Assembly: GCA_022496805.1 (NCBI GenBank)
Contig: CM040103.1
Location: 8,388,001 to 8,452,000 of the forward strand
Source of the DNA: Pohlia nutans
Lineage: Eukaryota > Streptophyta > Bryopsida > Bryales > Mniaceae
Length of the DNA stretch: 64,000 nucleotides
Reading direction: 5' to 3'
In this document: positions 11,633 to 23,286 of the stretch, piece after piece
How positions within the stretch are numbered: position 1 is the first letter of the stretch
Layout of the letters: each line of letters opens with the position of its first letter
Notes under the pieces: generated by a model
The model's database searches: none
The model's input: only the letters and a program-made list of their open reading frames with translations
What the model was told of the DNA's origin: nothing
Program-made: the position numbers and the translations under genes

Positions 11633-11776
11633 ATGATGAAAAAAATAAAAAAACATATGATTTCTTCTGCAACCTCTAAATGCTGCGTTTTTCATGGTTT
11701 TTTTTGTGAGAATACGGTCCTGGTCCTTTAGGGGTTAATCTCCAACCCAATTTTATTTGGTGTAAACCGGCCGTAA

Positions 11777-12422
11777 GGTCACGTTGACCACATCACACTT
11801 ACCATCATTTTAACGAGTCTAACTTATTGGTAACATTGACGTGGGCAAAGGCTTCTGAGAAAGGACTGGTATTCAGATTTTTGCAGGGCCAGAGTTCTTT
11901 GTCTTTATTGACCTACAGTTCCATAACTACTCTCAGCGACAAAACTGTTAGGATGATTGTTACGTCCGTTTAAGTCGGTGTACAAAAGATTGTACATTGG
12001 GTGGATCGTGGATACGTAACGGTCGGTCGTTTCTTCAATGTTGACTCTCCAACCACTCCTTGCCACAGATCCGTGAAAAGGATAACGTGATCATTCGCAT
12101 TCGGGTTTGACAGTGCATTTCAAATTCATCCAAATTTCATCCAAATGGATGATTTCGAAATCATCCAAAATGAGATGAGTTTGGTTGAATTTGGATGACT
12201 GTTAAAAATAATAATTCATATCATAGTTTTGCAGCTTCTAAAGATTTCACCTTCCTACCATAGTCAGTTTGCAGCTTCTAAAGATTTCAGGGTTGTAGAA
12301 TTCAGGGTTGTAGATTTCAGGGGTATTCAAAGGCCTGGGATGAAATATCAGGCACATGCATGATACCAGGCATTGGGCAAGGCTCTTTAGCAAGGGACCG
12401 GACATTACTGGTAAATCTACCT
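11777..12422. other. Spacer with small direct repeats
   Basis: Bases 12,230-12,320 hold GTTTGCAGCTTCTAAAGATT twice and GGGTTGTAGA-TTTCAG-like repeats. No gene was recognised. Confidence 0.4.
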
Positions 12423-12425
12423 AGT

Positions 12426-12890
12426 CACTAGTAGAAAAGGTGGCGCTCCCCAGGGAGAAGCAGAGGCAAAATCACTATGCATGTGTGGAATTGGGCACTA
12501 CTTGTCTGAGCATCTCTCTCGGTGCTTCCACCTTTTCTATTACACTAAATAGTGTATTTAGTGTGAGGCACTGTAATTGCGAACATCACTCTAAATATCA
12601 AAAAACTTACTTTTGTAAAAACACTAAATGTGAATTCTCACACTATTTATGAAGAATAGTAACGTTCTGACATTGTGATCTTTTGAGATATGGATATTTA
12701 GTGTGAGTAAGGAATGAAACTTGAGATGAAAGTTTAGAAGGAAAAAGTGAAATTTTAGAAATGGAATGAATCAAATTGGATGATAATCGCCAACACTAAT
12801 TATCCACAAATTGACAATTAGTGTTAGACAAGTAGTAGGGGTAAGCACATTATTCATCACCTCACACTAAATACACTATTTAGTGTAGTG
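12426..12890. mobile_element. CACTA-type MITE with nested insertion, TSD AGT
   Basis: The left end is CACTAGTAGAAAAGGTGGC. Its right end (CCTTTTCTATTAGTG) is split by another element. Rejoined across the insertion, the flanks are AGT on both sides (12,423-12,425 and 12,891-12,893), confirming a CACTA 3-bp duplication. It is the same family as 6,722 and 28,403. Confidence 0.88.
12543..12885. mobile_element. TA-inserting MITE nested in the CACTA copy, 343 bp
   Basis: The ends are CACTAAATAGTG and its inverse, followed by an inverted block of about 15 bp (TATTTAGTGTGAGG). It is bounded by TA at 12,541-12,542 and 12,886-12,887. Further ATTTAGTGTGAG motifs occur inside. Insertion at TA fits a Tc1/mariner-like MITE, although the ends resemble CACTA. 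Confidence 0.75.
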
Positions 12891-12893
12891 AGT

Positions 12894-13325
12894 GCCACTT
12901 TTTCAAGATGGTCATGTTGTGCCTTTTGGTTGAGGTATTCTAATGCATTGGTCATTTTGTGGTAAGGAAAATATTACACTTGTCATTTTTAGGATTTTCC
13001 CCATGAGGAATAAAACAAGTCATGAGAATGTTGGCTTCCCAATTCATGAAAATTTGTTAGAAAATTGAATCGGTAGTTTCTAACAGATTACTAAACAACA
13101 TAATCGTTGTTGAATTGATTACGAAAGTTGTCAGAAAGTTGAATCGGTAATTTGTTTAGAAATTGGGCCTTCAAATCACTATTTAGTTGAATATATCCTC
13201 ACATTCTACTTGTGATTGGTCCATTGACTATTTGATGCGCACTTTTGATACGTGAAGGGCATGCAATGGTGGGGGAGTGTGAGTGCAAGGGCCCCTCAAA
13301 TATAGATGAATAATTTGAGAGAGTT
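12894..13325. other. Spacer, no gene recognised
   Basis: No coding region or clear repeat ends are seen. Confidence 0.35.
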
Positions 13326-13733
13326 AAGGTTGGATAACCTATGACCACCAACTTAAGCAATCTGGCCTATTTTTGGCAGTGCTAAATTCCCAAAAAAAAT
13401 GACTACATTTGAAATAGGTTTTGATGAGGATTGCAAAAAATTGCAACATCTTATTCGCATTTGTTAATTTTATAAGAAATTCCAAAGTGGAAAGTAACCT
13501 TTTACCCATACATCACATACCAATTTCTTAAGTTCACACTTTGTTGTTCCTAGATCCGCTCATGAGCTAACCCAAAACCACCAGCTATTTCTTCGCAATT
13601 CTTGGCATGCCATTGGTCTACTTGAATAGTGAAATTGGTGGTTTTGGGTCTCAATTGTGGGGTGAATTGTGGTGGCTCCAAGAAAGTTGTACATGTCATA
13701 ATTGGGGGAAGTGGTGGTAATAGGTTATCCAAC
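13326..13733. mobile_element. MITE with AAGGTTGGATAACC ends
   Basis: The inverted ends are AAGGTTGGATAACCTA and TAGGTTATCCAACC. Subterminal ACCACCA and TGGTGGT also face each other. The layout resembles the elements at 25,394, 41,677 and 45,620, which have GGTTGAGGTACC ends. Confidence 0.7.
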
Positions 13734-13737
13734 CCTA

Positions 13738-13832
13738 GTCCTAGTGTGTCTGGGTGGGAATGCTCTTAAATAGTCCTAGCGTGCATGGGTGGGAATGCTC
13801 TTAGTCCTAGCGTGCGTGGGTGGGAATGCTCT
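13738..13832. repeat. Three tandem copies of a 36-bp unit
   Basis: The phrase TAGTCCTAGCGTGCATGG plus GTGGGAATGCTCTTA occurs three times in a row with small changes. It directly abuts the preceding MITE. Confidence 0.8.
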
Positions 13833-16076
13833 TAGGGTATAAAACACAAACTGCTGTAAAATGCTAAGGTAGAGGGTCATATTTCTGACCGGGTTGTATT
13901 TCCGACCCCTACTGGTTGGGGGATGGGTGTCAGAAACCAGCCAGCATGGTTTTTGATAGTGTCCAAGAGTGTTCTAATTTCGTCCATGCTTGGAAAAATC
14001 AAGAGCTTCTGATTGGTGTAGAAGCACTCTATTTTCAGAATCCAACCTCTCATGAAAACCATGACTCTATGAGCGGTTAATGGTCACTCTAAGCTTTCAG
14101 ACTTAAAAAATCATAGAAAATTGTAGAAATGCTCAAAAAATGTTTTTTTTTTTGGAGATGCCTTTGCAATAGCTTTGCATAGCATCCAAAAATTATAAAA
14201 AATTTCTTTCACAAGTCTAAGTATGCAAACCTGAAATTCAGTCGGGAATTGGTCCCACTACCTTACTCAGGGTTGGGTTTCTCCTGCAATCATTGTATGT
14301 TGCTCAAGAAATATTGCATGAGGCTCCATGTTGTAATAACTTCTGACCATTCAAATATTAAAATGTAGGCTGCAGTTGCCATGCATGCATGCATACACCA
14401 GAATGATCACTCTTGTCAGTCTCCCTTGGGATTCAACCCACCTCCCACAGCCAAGTTTATTGATGTTTGGACCCAAAACTAAGTTAGAACAAATCCAATC
14501 AGTAGCATACAGTAAACACCGCCGACCTCCGTGGACTCGTGAAAAGACCACGAGAAGACCCCACAGACCCACACGATGAACTAGACTAATTGTGGGTTTT
14601 TTTTCTACTAGTGAATTGCAAGGACAACGATGTACTATGGGTCGGTGGTTGGTTAGAGCGTGTTTTGGAGCACTCAAATTAGGTTCATATTAGGGCTCAA
14701 TCTAAGAAATATGCAAATCATGTCCCAAAGAGACTCTAGGGGTGTTGTGTGTGTGTTGACTCGGGGATTTGATTGTCGAAATTTTAAAAAACCACGTGAA
14801 ATCAAATATAGGGTTCATTTTATTCATTAGGAGGTAAAATTTCTACCTAATTATAAAATTTTAGATGCAATAAAGGATGCTTTAAATTCAAGTAAAGAAC
14901 AATGCAAGAATTCAGTTGAAATATACTTATATTATTCTAAAATAAACCTCAAATATTCCAATTACGATTGCACTAGATACATGTTAGTGACCCTCCAACC
15001 TCCATCATGTATGTTAGTGACCTGCTGAGTCCTTCCATAAGTATAAAAGACGTATTCTGATATCACTATATTATGCTCATATTTTGTTCTGCCACTCGCC
15101 TTCAGTTTTCAACATTAAATGCATGCACTCTTCATCTAGTTTTGCATAGAATCTCATGCTTTCCGAGGTTGGACAATCAAATTGAATTTCCATGTCAAAT
15201 TTTGAAAGGTCCACATTACTATAAACCAATCACAAGATGACATGTGGCAACCACCCACAAGTTTGTCTAGTTGTTGAAGTCTGTGAATGACAAAGGACTT
15301 AATTATTATGAACCATGAATGATATTTTCTAGTTGCTTGTGCAGAGCTTATGGACTACTCTATAGAATTACAATAATTCACAATAAACTACTCTACTATT
15401 TGTGCTACAATTTAAAAGTCAACCTATTTGTGTCACTATGTATTCATAATATACATGTAGAAAGTTTTAAATGTATACATAGTGCTCATAAATAGACACA
15501 TGACAAAAATAGGGTGGTTTACCGTAGAAGTAATATAAGATTGGATTATTGGGTTGATGGTATGACAAGTCAACATACACGCGAACATTGGCTGCAAGTC
15601 CAGCTGGAGCACAAGGGTAGTTTCATTGAATTTGCAAAGTGAGTCGAAGTTTTATGGACATTTTTTAAAAAAGTCAAAAATCAAAATAATCATTGTGGAC
15701 CGAGGCAATTGAGGGCTTTGCTAGAGGTTTTTTCCAGCTCATGACGTTCTGCTGAAAATGCGCAGAGTTGAATGGAACCGAATAATTGACAACACTTATG
15801 GGTCACAACTGGGGATGTCAATACGAAAATTCCAAATCCAGTTGTCTTCCTGGGAGTTCACTGGTTGTAATTGGCATGTGCTTACCGATCTTAACAATTA
15901 GATGACATCCATTGACTTTGGATAATTTTGAGATGGCTTGTGTTGGTTCTCAATTTTGTAAATTAATGTGAGATACGGGTGTACATCTTCCAGGCAAGAA
16001 ATGCCTAGCTTAGTCATCATATTTCAACGAAAAATTACGGCGGCCCTACTTGGGATGGTGGTCCTACTGTAGCTAC
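13833..16076. other. Spacer, no gene recognised
   Basis: The 108-residue minus-strand frame at 14,351-14,677 has no recognisable domain. A lone CACTA-type right end (TTTTTCTACTAGTG) occurs near 14,595-14,610. No RNA gene was recognised. Confidence 0.35.
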
Positions 16077-16958
16077 TTAACCCCTAAGAGACCAACCAAC
16101 CTATTTTGGAATGATGGATGTTTTCAAATTTTTGTTGTTTACAATCAAAAACATTTTTTTTAGTGTGATTTTTTTTTTGCAAAGTATCTCAGTGAGATTA
16201 TTGTATCTTGCAATGATTAGATCAGACGTTACCAATATGTACACTTTTAAAAGAATTATAGAAATAGAAGTATGTCAAATTGACTTTTCGGGTGACTTTT
16301 AGTTCAAAAGAGGCATTGAAAAATGAGTGCATGGATTTAAAGTCATAGAAAAATTTCAAAAAATGATTATAATGAGATCATCACATTTCAAATCTATATC
16401 GTCAAACTCCATTAAAATCCATCTTTACCATCTCCCCACTTTTGTAGAGGCTTCAAAAGAACTGTAACCTTTTGTTTGGTACTATTCGTAGAATCTTCGA
16501 GAGAATCTTGTAAATGGACTAAGTTGGTGAAAGGCAAGGTCAAAGGCTTGGTGATATATTGAAATCTCTTGCTTGCTTGATGTATCTAGGATTATGCAAG
16601 CAAGATAACAATTGCATTCTCCTTATTTTGTGGTGCCTTATAAATAATGATACATTGATTTTCACCATATCGATGTAGGTTCAACGCAACATCAATATGA
16701 AAGAAGCCTCCAAGATTAGTGGTCAAGATGGCCACTAATGCCAAGACTCCAGAGGCTAAGACTTCAATTGGTTTGGTAGTAAGATGGTTTGCAATCAACC
16801 TTATTAGTAGAGGAGGAACAATTCGAGTTTGGATGGCCTGTGTCTTATTTTGTTCATGTAAAGAGATGTTGAAGAGCCCACTTTACTCTCTAATTCATAT
16901 CTTGTGTCCAATTATGTTAGTCCAAGATTTTCTGTTTTGATTGCATAAGATCAAAAGT
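16077..16958. other. Solo TTAA-type left end plus spacer
   Basis: TTAACCCCTAAGAGACC at 16,077 is a left end with no right partner seen before the next element. The rest is AT-rich spacer without a convincing gene. Confidence 0.45.
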
Positions 16959-17534
16959 TTAATCCCTAGTTGCCCAACTATTCATTTTTGGATGATGTAC
17001 AATTTTCATCCACGTTTTTTCATCCATCATGTACTTTTTGCAAGGAAATAGAATACTACAAAATTCTATAGTAGAATAGCTTTATGCGTGTGTGATTTAA
17101 TTAGAAAGGAGATGATTTGTGAAAATTTTATGCCTTATTTCATGTTGCAGTGATTCAACAAAAATTTCAAAGATTTTAGTCTAAATGCGCTCTTGAAAAG
17201 ATAAACTCATAAACTTAAGCAATCAAAAAATCTCCAAAGATCACTATGCTTAGGGTATTACATTTCAACCCATCACGATAAATTTCATTCATAAATTGTC
17301 AAAATCTTGTTCGTAATTGTTTTACAAAATATTTTTGAATTTCAAGTTTCAAATTTTATACAAAAATATCAGTGACAGCAATTGCAGATCTAACCGCATG
17401 AATAGAATCTAAAATTCATAATGTACAACTTTTATTCATGCATTAAGTTCAAAGTATCCCACTTAGTTGCATTTTATAATGCATCTTTGCAAAATTGCCG
17501 AATTTGAAGAGGAGTGAGGACGTTTAGGAGTTAA
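16959..17534. mobile_element. TTAA-flanked family-A element, 576 bp
   Basis: It starts TTAATCCCTAGTTGCCCAAC and ends GGACGTTTAGGAGTTAA. It is colinear with 28,837-29,415 (579 bp), sharing GTGTGAT..GATTAGAAAGG.GATGATTTGTGAAA and the right-hand ATAGAATCTAAAATTCATAA. Fragments lie at 36,760, 38,496, 46,080 and 46,573. Confidence 0.85.
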
Positions 17535-18274
17535 CGTCTGAAAGAACATAAGTGATGATGATGCTACTAATTGATTTTACTGCTTTTTCTCAACAACTTA
17601 TAGATTAATTCCTCAGCAAATACCATCACATTGCATTACACTTGAATTATGCAGAACTCAAACCCTAAACCCTAAATTTTTGACTAATTTTTGTCAATAT
17701 CTTACCTTGGTTTGGGAGTGGCTACTTGAACACTAAAAAAATGAGCGAAAACGTGGATGGATTTTTGAAGTCTTCTAAAAAAAAATACTACAACGGTTAG
17801 TATTTGGATGAAAGTGCCTTTTATATAAACGTGACAATTGCCAATCATCACTCTCCTTTCAAAGTTGGGCCTACTCCCATGTATGATGCCAAGTCAGATG
17901 CTCAACGTAACTCTTTTAAGTTATTCAGAATCAGATTACGGTAGTAGTTTGGTGATCAATTATGAATGCTAAGTTAGCATAGTGATTGGACTAGAAATAA
18001 AAGATGAGTATTGGTTCCCCTACTAACATTAATAGTGGTCTATGCATATTAAGTTTGAAAATGCATATTAGGTTTGAAAATTCAAAATAAAATCATACAT
18101 TGTGACAAGATTAATTAAAATTTGGCTTGGTTATTGAACCCAAAGTTTTATGTGCTACAATTTTTTTTATCATTGAAACCACCGCTCTAAATCTCGAAAT
18201 CCTTAAACTGATAGTATTGGTTGAGGTATTGGTGCCTCTACTTTATAACATGTACTCCCTCCGGTTCACAATAA

Positions 18275-19590
18275 GGGGGTCTTTACACTAGTGACCAAGG
18301 GCCGTGGCCAAGGGAAATTCTGCACTATGATTGGAGGATAAGAGCCGGCCGGTCCAAAAACACTTTACACTAGCCAAAAAAGGAAGAAGTGACCAAGACT
18401 AAAAATGGATGAGAAAATGATATGGAATCCTACATGTCCAGAAATGGATAAGGATTCGTGGTCACCTGGATAATGCGGCGAGACCACCAAAATAGGTTCT
18501 CTCGCCAGAAAATCCGGGTGACCAAGAGCTGAAAAAACCCTAAACCAATGGAATTTTTTTATTTTCGGCAATTTTCTATTTTAATTTTTAAAAATTCGGT
18601 TTAAGTCCTATTTAAGTTTTTATCATGTACAACTCTCTTACAGTGGATGCCAAGTAAGTTGTGAGAGAAGAGAGGAGAATGCTCTGTGCTTTATGCAAGT
18701 GGAGTGGAGTTGTGTCCAACAATGCATATGGGATATGTAAACTTTGAGGTGAAGCACCTAGTTAGTCTTCATTTTTATAACACGCCTAACTTTTGCATAG
18801 AGTCTTCAAATGACATAAAATTTGTTGGAGATGAAATATTACTTGATTTCTAAACTTTTCTTAGACCAACAAAATTCCAAAAAAGTTGATCTTCTATGCA
18901 CAAATGAGCTCCAAAAAACTGTTATGAACGCATTTTAATTTTTTGATCTTTACACGGCTGCAATGTTTTGTCCATATCTTTTGCATTAAGACGTATTTTG
19001 ACACAAAAATTGTTGGAGGTGGAAGAAGGATTGATTTATCAACTTTTGTTAATTGGACAAATTTCTATAAAATTTCATCTTCTATGCTCAATTGGACTCC
19101 AAAAATCTGTGTACAACACATTTGAAAGCCTCACCTAGAGTCTTGCTACTTCTTAACCCATATTCTTTGTGGACTAATTTAAGTGAGCTTGATTACAAAA
19201 GGAACACCTTCTCTCCTCTATAATTCACAAAAGCTTCCATTGTAAGTAAAACTCTTGTGAGAAGTAAAAATTTCTTACTTTTTGGCAATTTTGAAAAATA
19301 ACTAATAATATATTCGGCAAAAAATGCCAATAATATTCCAAAATTTTAGGCATCTATTTTTAGAACTATTTTGTGCCGAACTTGCTATTAAACTACGGTA
19401 ATTTTGTTTCGCCTCACTAAAAAAATACATTAAAAAATTCAGCCCACCTTCCCTTTGGTCCAAGTTCACTTTACACTATTGTTGATGACCAATGGATGGG
19501 AAAGTTGGCTCTTGGTCATGGCTCTTGACCAAGGGCCATGACCAAGAGAATTATCCATCCCGGCTCTTGGTCAGTAGTGTAAAGACCCCC
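18275..19590. mobile_element. Harbinger-like element, 1.3 kb, TSD TAA, nested
   Basis: The ends are GGGGGTCTTTACACTAGTGA and, inverted, GGGGGTCTTTACACTACTGA, followed inside by CCAAGGGCC and CCAAGAGCC. TAA lies on both sides (18,272-18,274 and 19,591-19,593). The interior has no transposase frame. Confidence 0.88.
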
Positions 19591-19791
19591 TAAGGGTTCA
19601 CTTTTTGGCATTTTTTTTCCCCTAGTTTTAGTCCTATGTTTTACATTTCAAATGTATGCACTGCTCACTTCAAATGGGGTGCACAATGAGAGTGACACAA
19701 AAACTACATACTACATGTTTTTTAGTATTGAGATGACTTTTTTTGACCAAAAATAAATTAACTTGAAACATGCTAAAAAAGTGGACTCTTA

Positions 19792-20107
19792 GAGCATCTC
19801 CACTAGGACTTTGAATACTGCCATTGATGGCTATGAAAAAATGGATGAGATTGGGTTGGTGAACAACTTTATTTGGCCCATGACACTCAATAATCTACTA
19901 AAAATCAAGGCCTTCAAAATCACTCTTGCTAGTGTATCTCCTCTTCTTAATTGCAGATCTTAATTGCACAATCCATGCGTGGTAACTTGTGAGTGGCTCA
20001 CTTACTATTTTCAGGAGTCTAATTGAGTGGTGTTGGTGGAGAAACTACATGATGAGGTTTGACTTTTTAGATGACCTTCAGAGTGCAAAGTACTAGCGGA
20101 GATGCTC
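19792..20107. mobile_element. GAGCATCTCC-type MITE nested in the Stowaway copy
   Basis: The ends are GAGCATCTCCACTAG and CTAGCGGAGATGCTC. The flanks are TTA and TTG, a 3-bp duplication with one change. This end type is known from plant PIF/Harbinger MITEs. Confidence 0.75.
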
Positions 20108-20360
20108 TTGGTATGAAACGGAGGGAGTAAATTTTTCTTCATTTTGAGCCCTTACATTAACAAAAAAAATACTGATCTAGAAGTTATTGACCAAGTAGAA
20201 GTGCAGAACAACAATAATAATTGTATCACTGGCTTGAAGACCGTCGCGAACAAAGAGTCACTCGGAGCTAGTTCATCTATACAAGCCAACAAAGAGTTAC
20301 TTGGAGCTAGTTCATGTATACAAGCCTCAAGGGCATGGGTAATAATAACACCATCCCCAT

Positions 20361-20600
20361 TATACCCTTAAAAGACCAAGGATTCATAGTTTTAAAATGA
20401 CAAATTCAATCAATCATATTGTGAAAAATATAATTCAGATGGGACCAAATTTAATATCACTAGAATCATTGAAGAACACTATATGTGTTGATCAAAAGAC
20501 AAATAAATTTGAATAAAGGGAAGTCTACATAGGACCTATTCAAAACTTCTTAAAAAAAAACATGAGGCCCGATTTGGGCTTCTTGGTCCTTAGGGGTCAA
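20361..20600. mobile_element. TTAA-type family-D MITE, degraded ends
   Basis: The left end is worn (TATACCCTTAAAAGACCAAG) and the right end is CTTGGTCCTTAGGGGTCAA. The core carries GGGACCAAATTTAATATCAC, GAATCATTGAAGAACA and TGTGTTG. It is colinear with 21,731-21,972, 42,706-42,946 and 43,590-43,814. Confidence 0.75.
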
Positions 20601-20881
20601 GCGCTCGAGTACCACATTGAACATTGATTTTCTACACCAATAAATGATCAGCTGTACAAGCTATGCAGCTCTTCTTTTTTTGTGGTTGACCTGAATGAAG
20701 ACTACCCATCATAAGTCAGAAATCTTGAATCCAGTTGGAGAACAAAAATGGAAAATTAGCATGATTGTCCAAAATATCACTCACATTGACTTTCAAAAAG
20801 TAAAGACCTGAATGATGATTGATGATAAACATTTCTGGTGGAGGATTTGGCTGTGCTGTTGAGAAACCAGTCACTCTGCAG

Positions 20882-21108
20882 TTAACCCATAAAGGACCAA
20901 GAAGCTTAAATTGGGTCTCATGTCTTTTTTAGCATTTTAAGTAGTCCTATGTGGAGTTTCTTTTGTTCAAATTTATTTATTTTTGGAACAACACATGCAA
21001 TGTTCTTCACTGACTCCGGTAATATAAAATTTGGTTCCAATTGAATTGTATTTTCATGTTTTCATTTGTCAATTTAAAACCAAAAATCCTTGGCCCTTAG
21101 GGGGTTAC
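20882..21108. mobile_element. TTAA-type family-D MITE, inverted, 227 bp
   Basis: It reads TTAACCCATAAAGGACCAAG at the left and TTGGCCCTTAGGGGGTTAC at the right. The core is the reverse complement of the copy at 20,361. Confidence 0.75.
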
Positions 21109-21174
21109 GAAATCTCTTCACTCTCAAATAAATCCTACCTCCATAACGGCATAAATTGCACTACAAGAGGAAAG

Positions 21175-21340
21175 CGTTGCTTTTCACTTGGTAGGTCAAT
21201 CAAATGGCGCCACTTTGCACTTAGTGCCCAGGCGCTTGAGACTTGGTGAGTGCGATTCATCACGTAAGTCAAGTGTGTACAATGAACTTGACACACTTCT
21301 GAGTGTGAAGCGAGAACTCTGACACCTGGAAAGATCTTAA
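21175..21340. repeat. Third copy of the 613-1,130 repeat
   Basis: GCTTTTCACTTGGTAGGTCA, GGCGCCACTTTGCACTTAGTG and ATTCATCACGTAAGTCAAGTG match the tandem repeat near the window start, including order and spacing. Confidence 0.65.
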
Positions 21341-21730
21341 TGTAAAAGGGTATTTAGGGATATTAGTGCGAGCTTGTGAGGGAAGACTGTGTGAGGCAGT
21401 TCAGATGTATTGGCATCCCGTAATCCATGCCCACAATTGCAAGACTCTCGTAAAATCTATTGTCTTCTTCAAAGAAATTGAAACTGCAGGGTTGTCCTAC
21501 CACCCTTCAAGGAGACAAGTCAAGTCCTTGCACAAAAACTCTCATTGCAAAAACTCGCACTTCGACACTCCTTTTTGAAAACACCAAGAATACAGACCTC
21601 TGAAAAAGAAAATTCGTTGGCTACATATTGTAAACGGAAATTAACTAATGTTGAAACCTCGACGATTCAAAGAGAATATGAAAAACCAATCTAGAATGGC
21701 TGCAGACTCTAGTGCAGCATTTTAATCACA

Positions 21731-21972
21731 TTCATGCCATTTAAGGACCAAGGATTCATGGTTTTATAATGACAAATTCAATCGATTGTATTGTGAAAAA
21801 TATAATTCAAGTAGGACCAGATTTTATATCACCGGAATCAGTGAAGAACATTGCATGTGTTAGTCAAGCAACAAATAAATTTGAACAAAAAGAAGACTAC
21901 ATAGGACCTACTCAAAAGTGCTAAAAAAGAACATGAGGCCCAATTTGGGCTTCTTAGTCCTTCAGGGGTTAA
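21731..21972. mobile_element. TTAA-type family-D MITE, about 240 bp
   Basis: The left end is eroded to ATTTAAGGACCAAGG. The right end is TTAGTCCTTCAGGGGTTAA. The core matches the other family-D copies almost base for base. Confidence 0.75.
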
Positions 21973-22392
21973 CGTCACCAAGACTACAAACGAGAGATTC
22001 ATAAGAAATATCAAATTGATATACCTATTGAACTTGAGGTATTTCAATACAAAAATGAGAATTCATTTTGACATGTACCGGTATGCTGAAGGTATGCTGA
22101 TGTATGATGCTCAGAAATGGAAATCCCAGCGATTTTGTGAGCAGAGGCGAAGCATCCTGATGTAGGTTATGGCATTGTAGATTCTAAAATGCTGGTTAAA
22201 AACCAGTGTATTTGTTAAAATGGCAGAATGCATTGAAATTGGCGTAGCTCAAGAGCTGCAAAATTGTGATTTTCAAGCGCGAAGAGCTCTGTAAAGTAGG
22301 TTTAGGGTCAAATTTGGTCTTAGGAGTGGTCTTAGCAAAGTGAGTTTAATTCAAAAGTGTATCTGAATTCAATCCTAAAACCCTTGTTAATA

Positions 22393-22631
22393 TTCTCTAT
22401 GTTTGGAATTAAATGTCCAGTTTTTGGAATTTTTGAACTTAACATGCTTTTGGTCGAAAAAAGCTGTTTTGGTACTTGAAAAATGGTCTATTTATAATAA
22501 TTTTTGTGTCACTCGCAGTGTCCACCCCATTTGAAGTGAACAAGGATCACGTTCGAAGTATATAGCATAAGTTAGAAATTAGGAAAAATAAAATGTCAAA
22601 AATCAGGACAACTATTTCTGGACAAAGGGAG
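22393..22631. mobile_element. Stowaway-like element, inverted relative of 18,255
   Basis: The right end is GGACAAAGGGAG followed by TA. The interior (AACATGCTTTTGGTC, TTTTTGTGTCACTC, CCACCCCATTTGAAGTGA) is the reverse complement of 19,600-19,780 inside the composite Stowaway element. Confidence 0.6.
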
Positions 22632-22639
22632 TATCACTC

Positions 22640-23286
22640 TTAACATCAAATTAGAACATACCTTAAGACAAGTATAGATTTGAGGTTTGATCGGAAAAAA
22701 TCAGAATGAAAGAGAAGAACAAGTGCGCTAATTCAACACCTGCAATTACAAAGTGTTCACCCAACTAATCATGCGTAGTCATTAAATCAAACTACCCAAA
22801 AAATTAATAATAATAAATAAACCTAGGAGCATCTTCAATCCAAAGCATAAAGAGGGACAATACTAGCATAGTAGTAACAAAACCTTAGTACCTGAGTCCT
22901 AATGTAGACATTATGATTATGAAGGGACTATTGTGCAGACCACAACTAACTTGGCCTTTCTCAAGGCAAGCCTTTATTATTTGTTGAGCCCTTCAAGTTA
23001 TACAACAATCAAAGGCCAAGTCATATGTAGACTATGAGCATTTAAGTTAACGGTGCCGCCAAAATGGGAACCGATCAAATGCATTATCATAACAAAGTGT
23101 GCTTGTTACTGCTTCCTCTATTGGATCTCCACTCTCATCAACTTGCACAGGAAAATTGAGGGACTGAAATTATCCACAACACAAAAACTTTAGTGTACCT
23201 TGATACCGAGAAGGCTTTGAGAATGCTCTAAAGCAAGCTCTTCAAATCTACCATTATTTTCACCTCATGACCGTATGCATTAGTGC
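22640..23286. other. Spacer, no gene recognised
   Basis: No coding region, RNA gene or terminal repeats were recognised. Confidence 0.35.

Larger units (their letters stand above)
9588..11773. mobile_element. Harbinger/Tourist-like element, TSD TAA, hosting nested elements
   Basis: The ends are GGGCCAGTTTACACCAAA and, inverted, CGGCCGGTTTACACCAAA. TAA flanks both sides (9,585-9,587 and 11,774-11,776). A 3-bp TAA duplication and GGGCC-type ends are typical of PIF/Harbinger MITEs. Most of the 2.2 kb is later insertions of TTAA elements (10,008-11,738). Without them a Tourist-sized element of about 450 bp remains. No transposase is present. Confidence 0.75.
18255..20127. mobile_element. Stowaway-like element (CTCCCTCCG ends, TSD TA) carrying two nested elements
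   Basis: The left end is CTCCCTCCGGTTCACAATAA and the right end reads GAAACGGAGGGAG, each flanked by TA. CTCCCTCCG with a TA duplication is the standard Stowaway (Tc1/mariner) signature in plants. A related, simpler copy in inverse orientation is at 22,393-22,631. The body is split by the Harbinger-like element (18,275-19,590) and a GAGCATCTCC element (19,792-20,107). Confidence 0.85.

Noticed and set aside
14351..14677. 108-codon minus-strand frame
   Set aside because: It has no recognised domain and no splice partners, and it has a lone transposon end inside.
21366..21578. 70-codon frame with a stretch like a PPR motif
   Set aside because: A single weak motif with no second repeat nearby.
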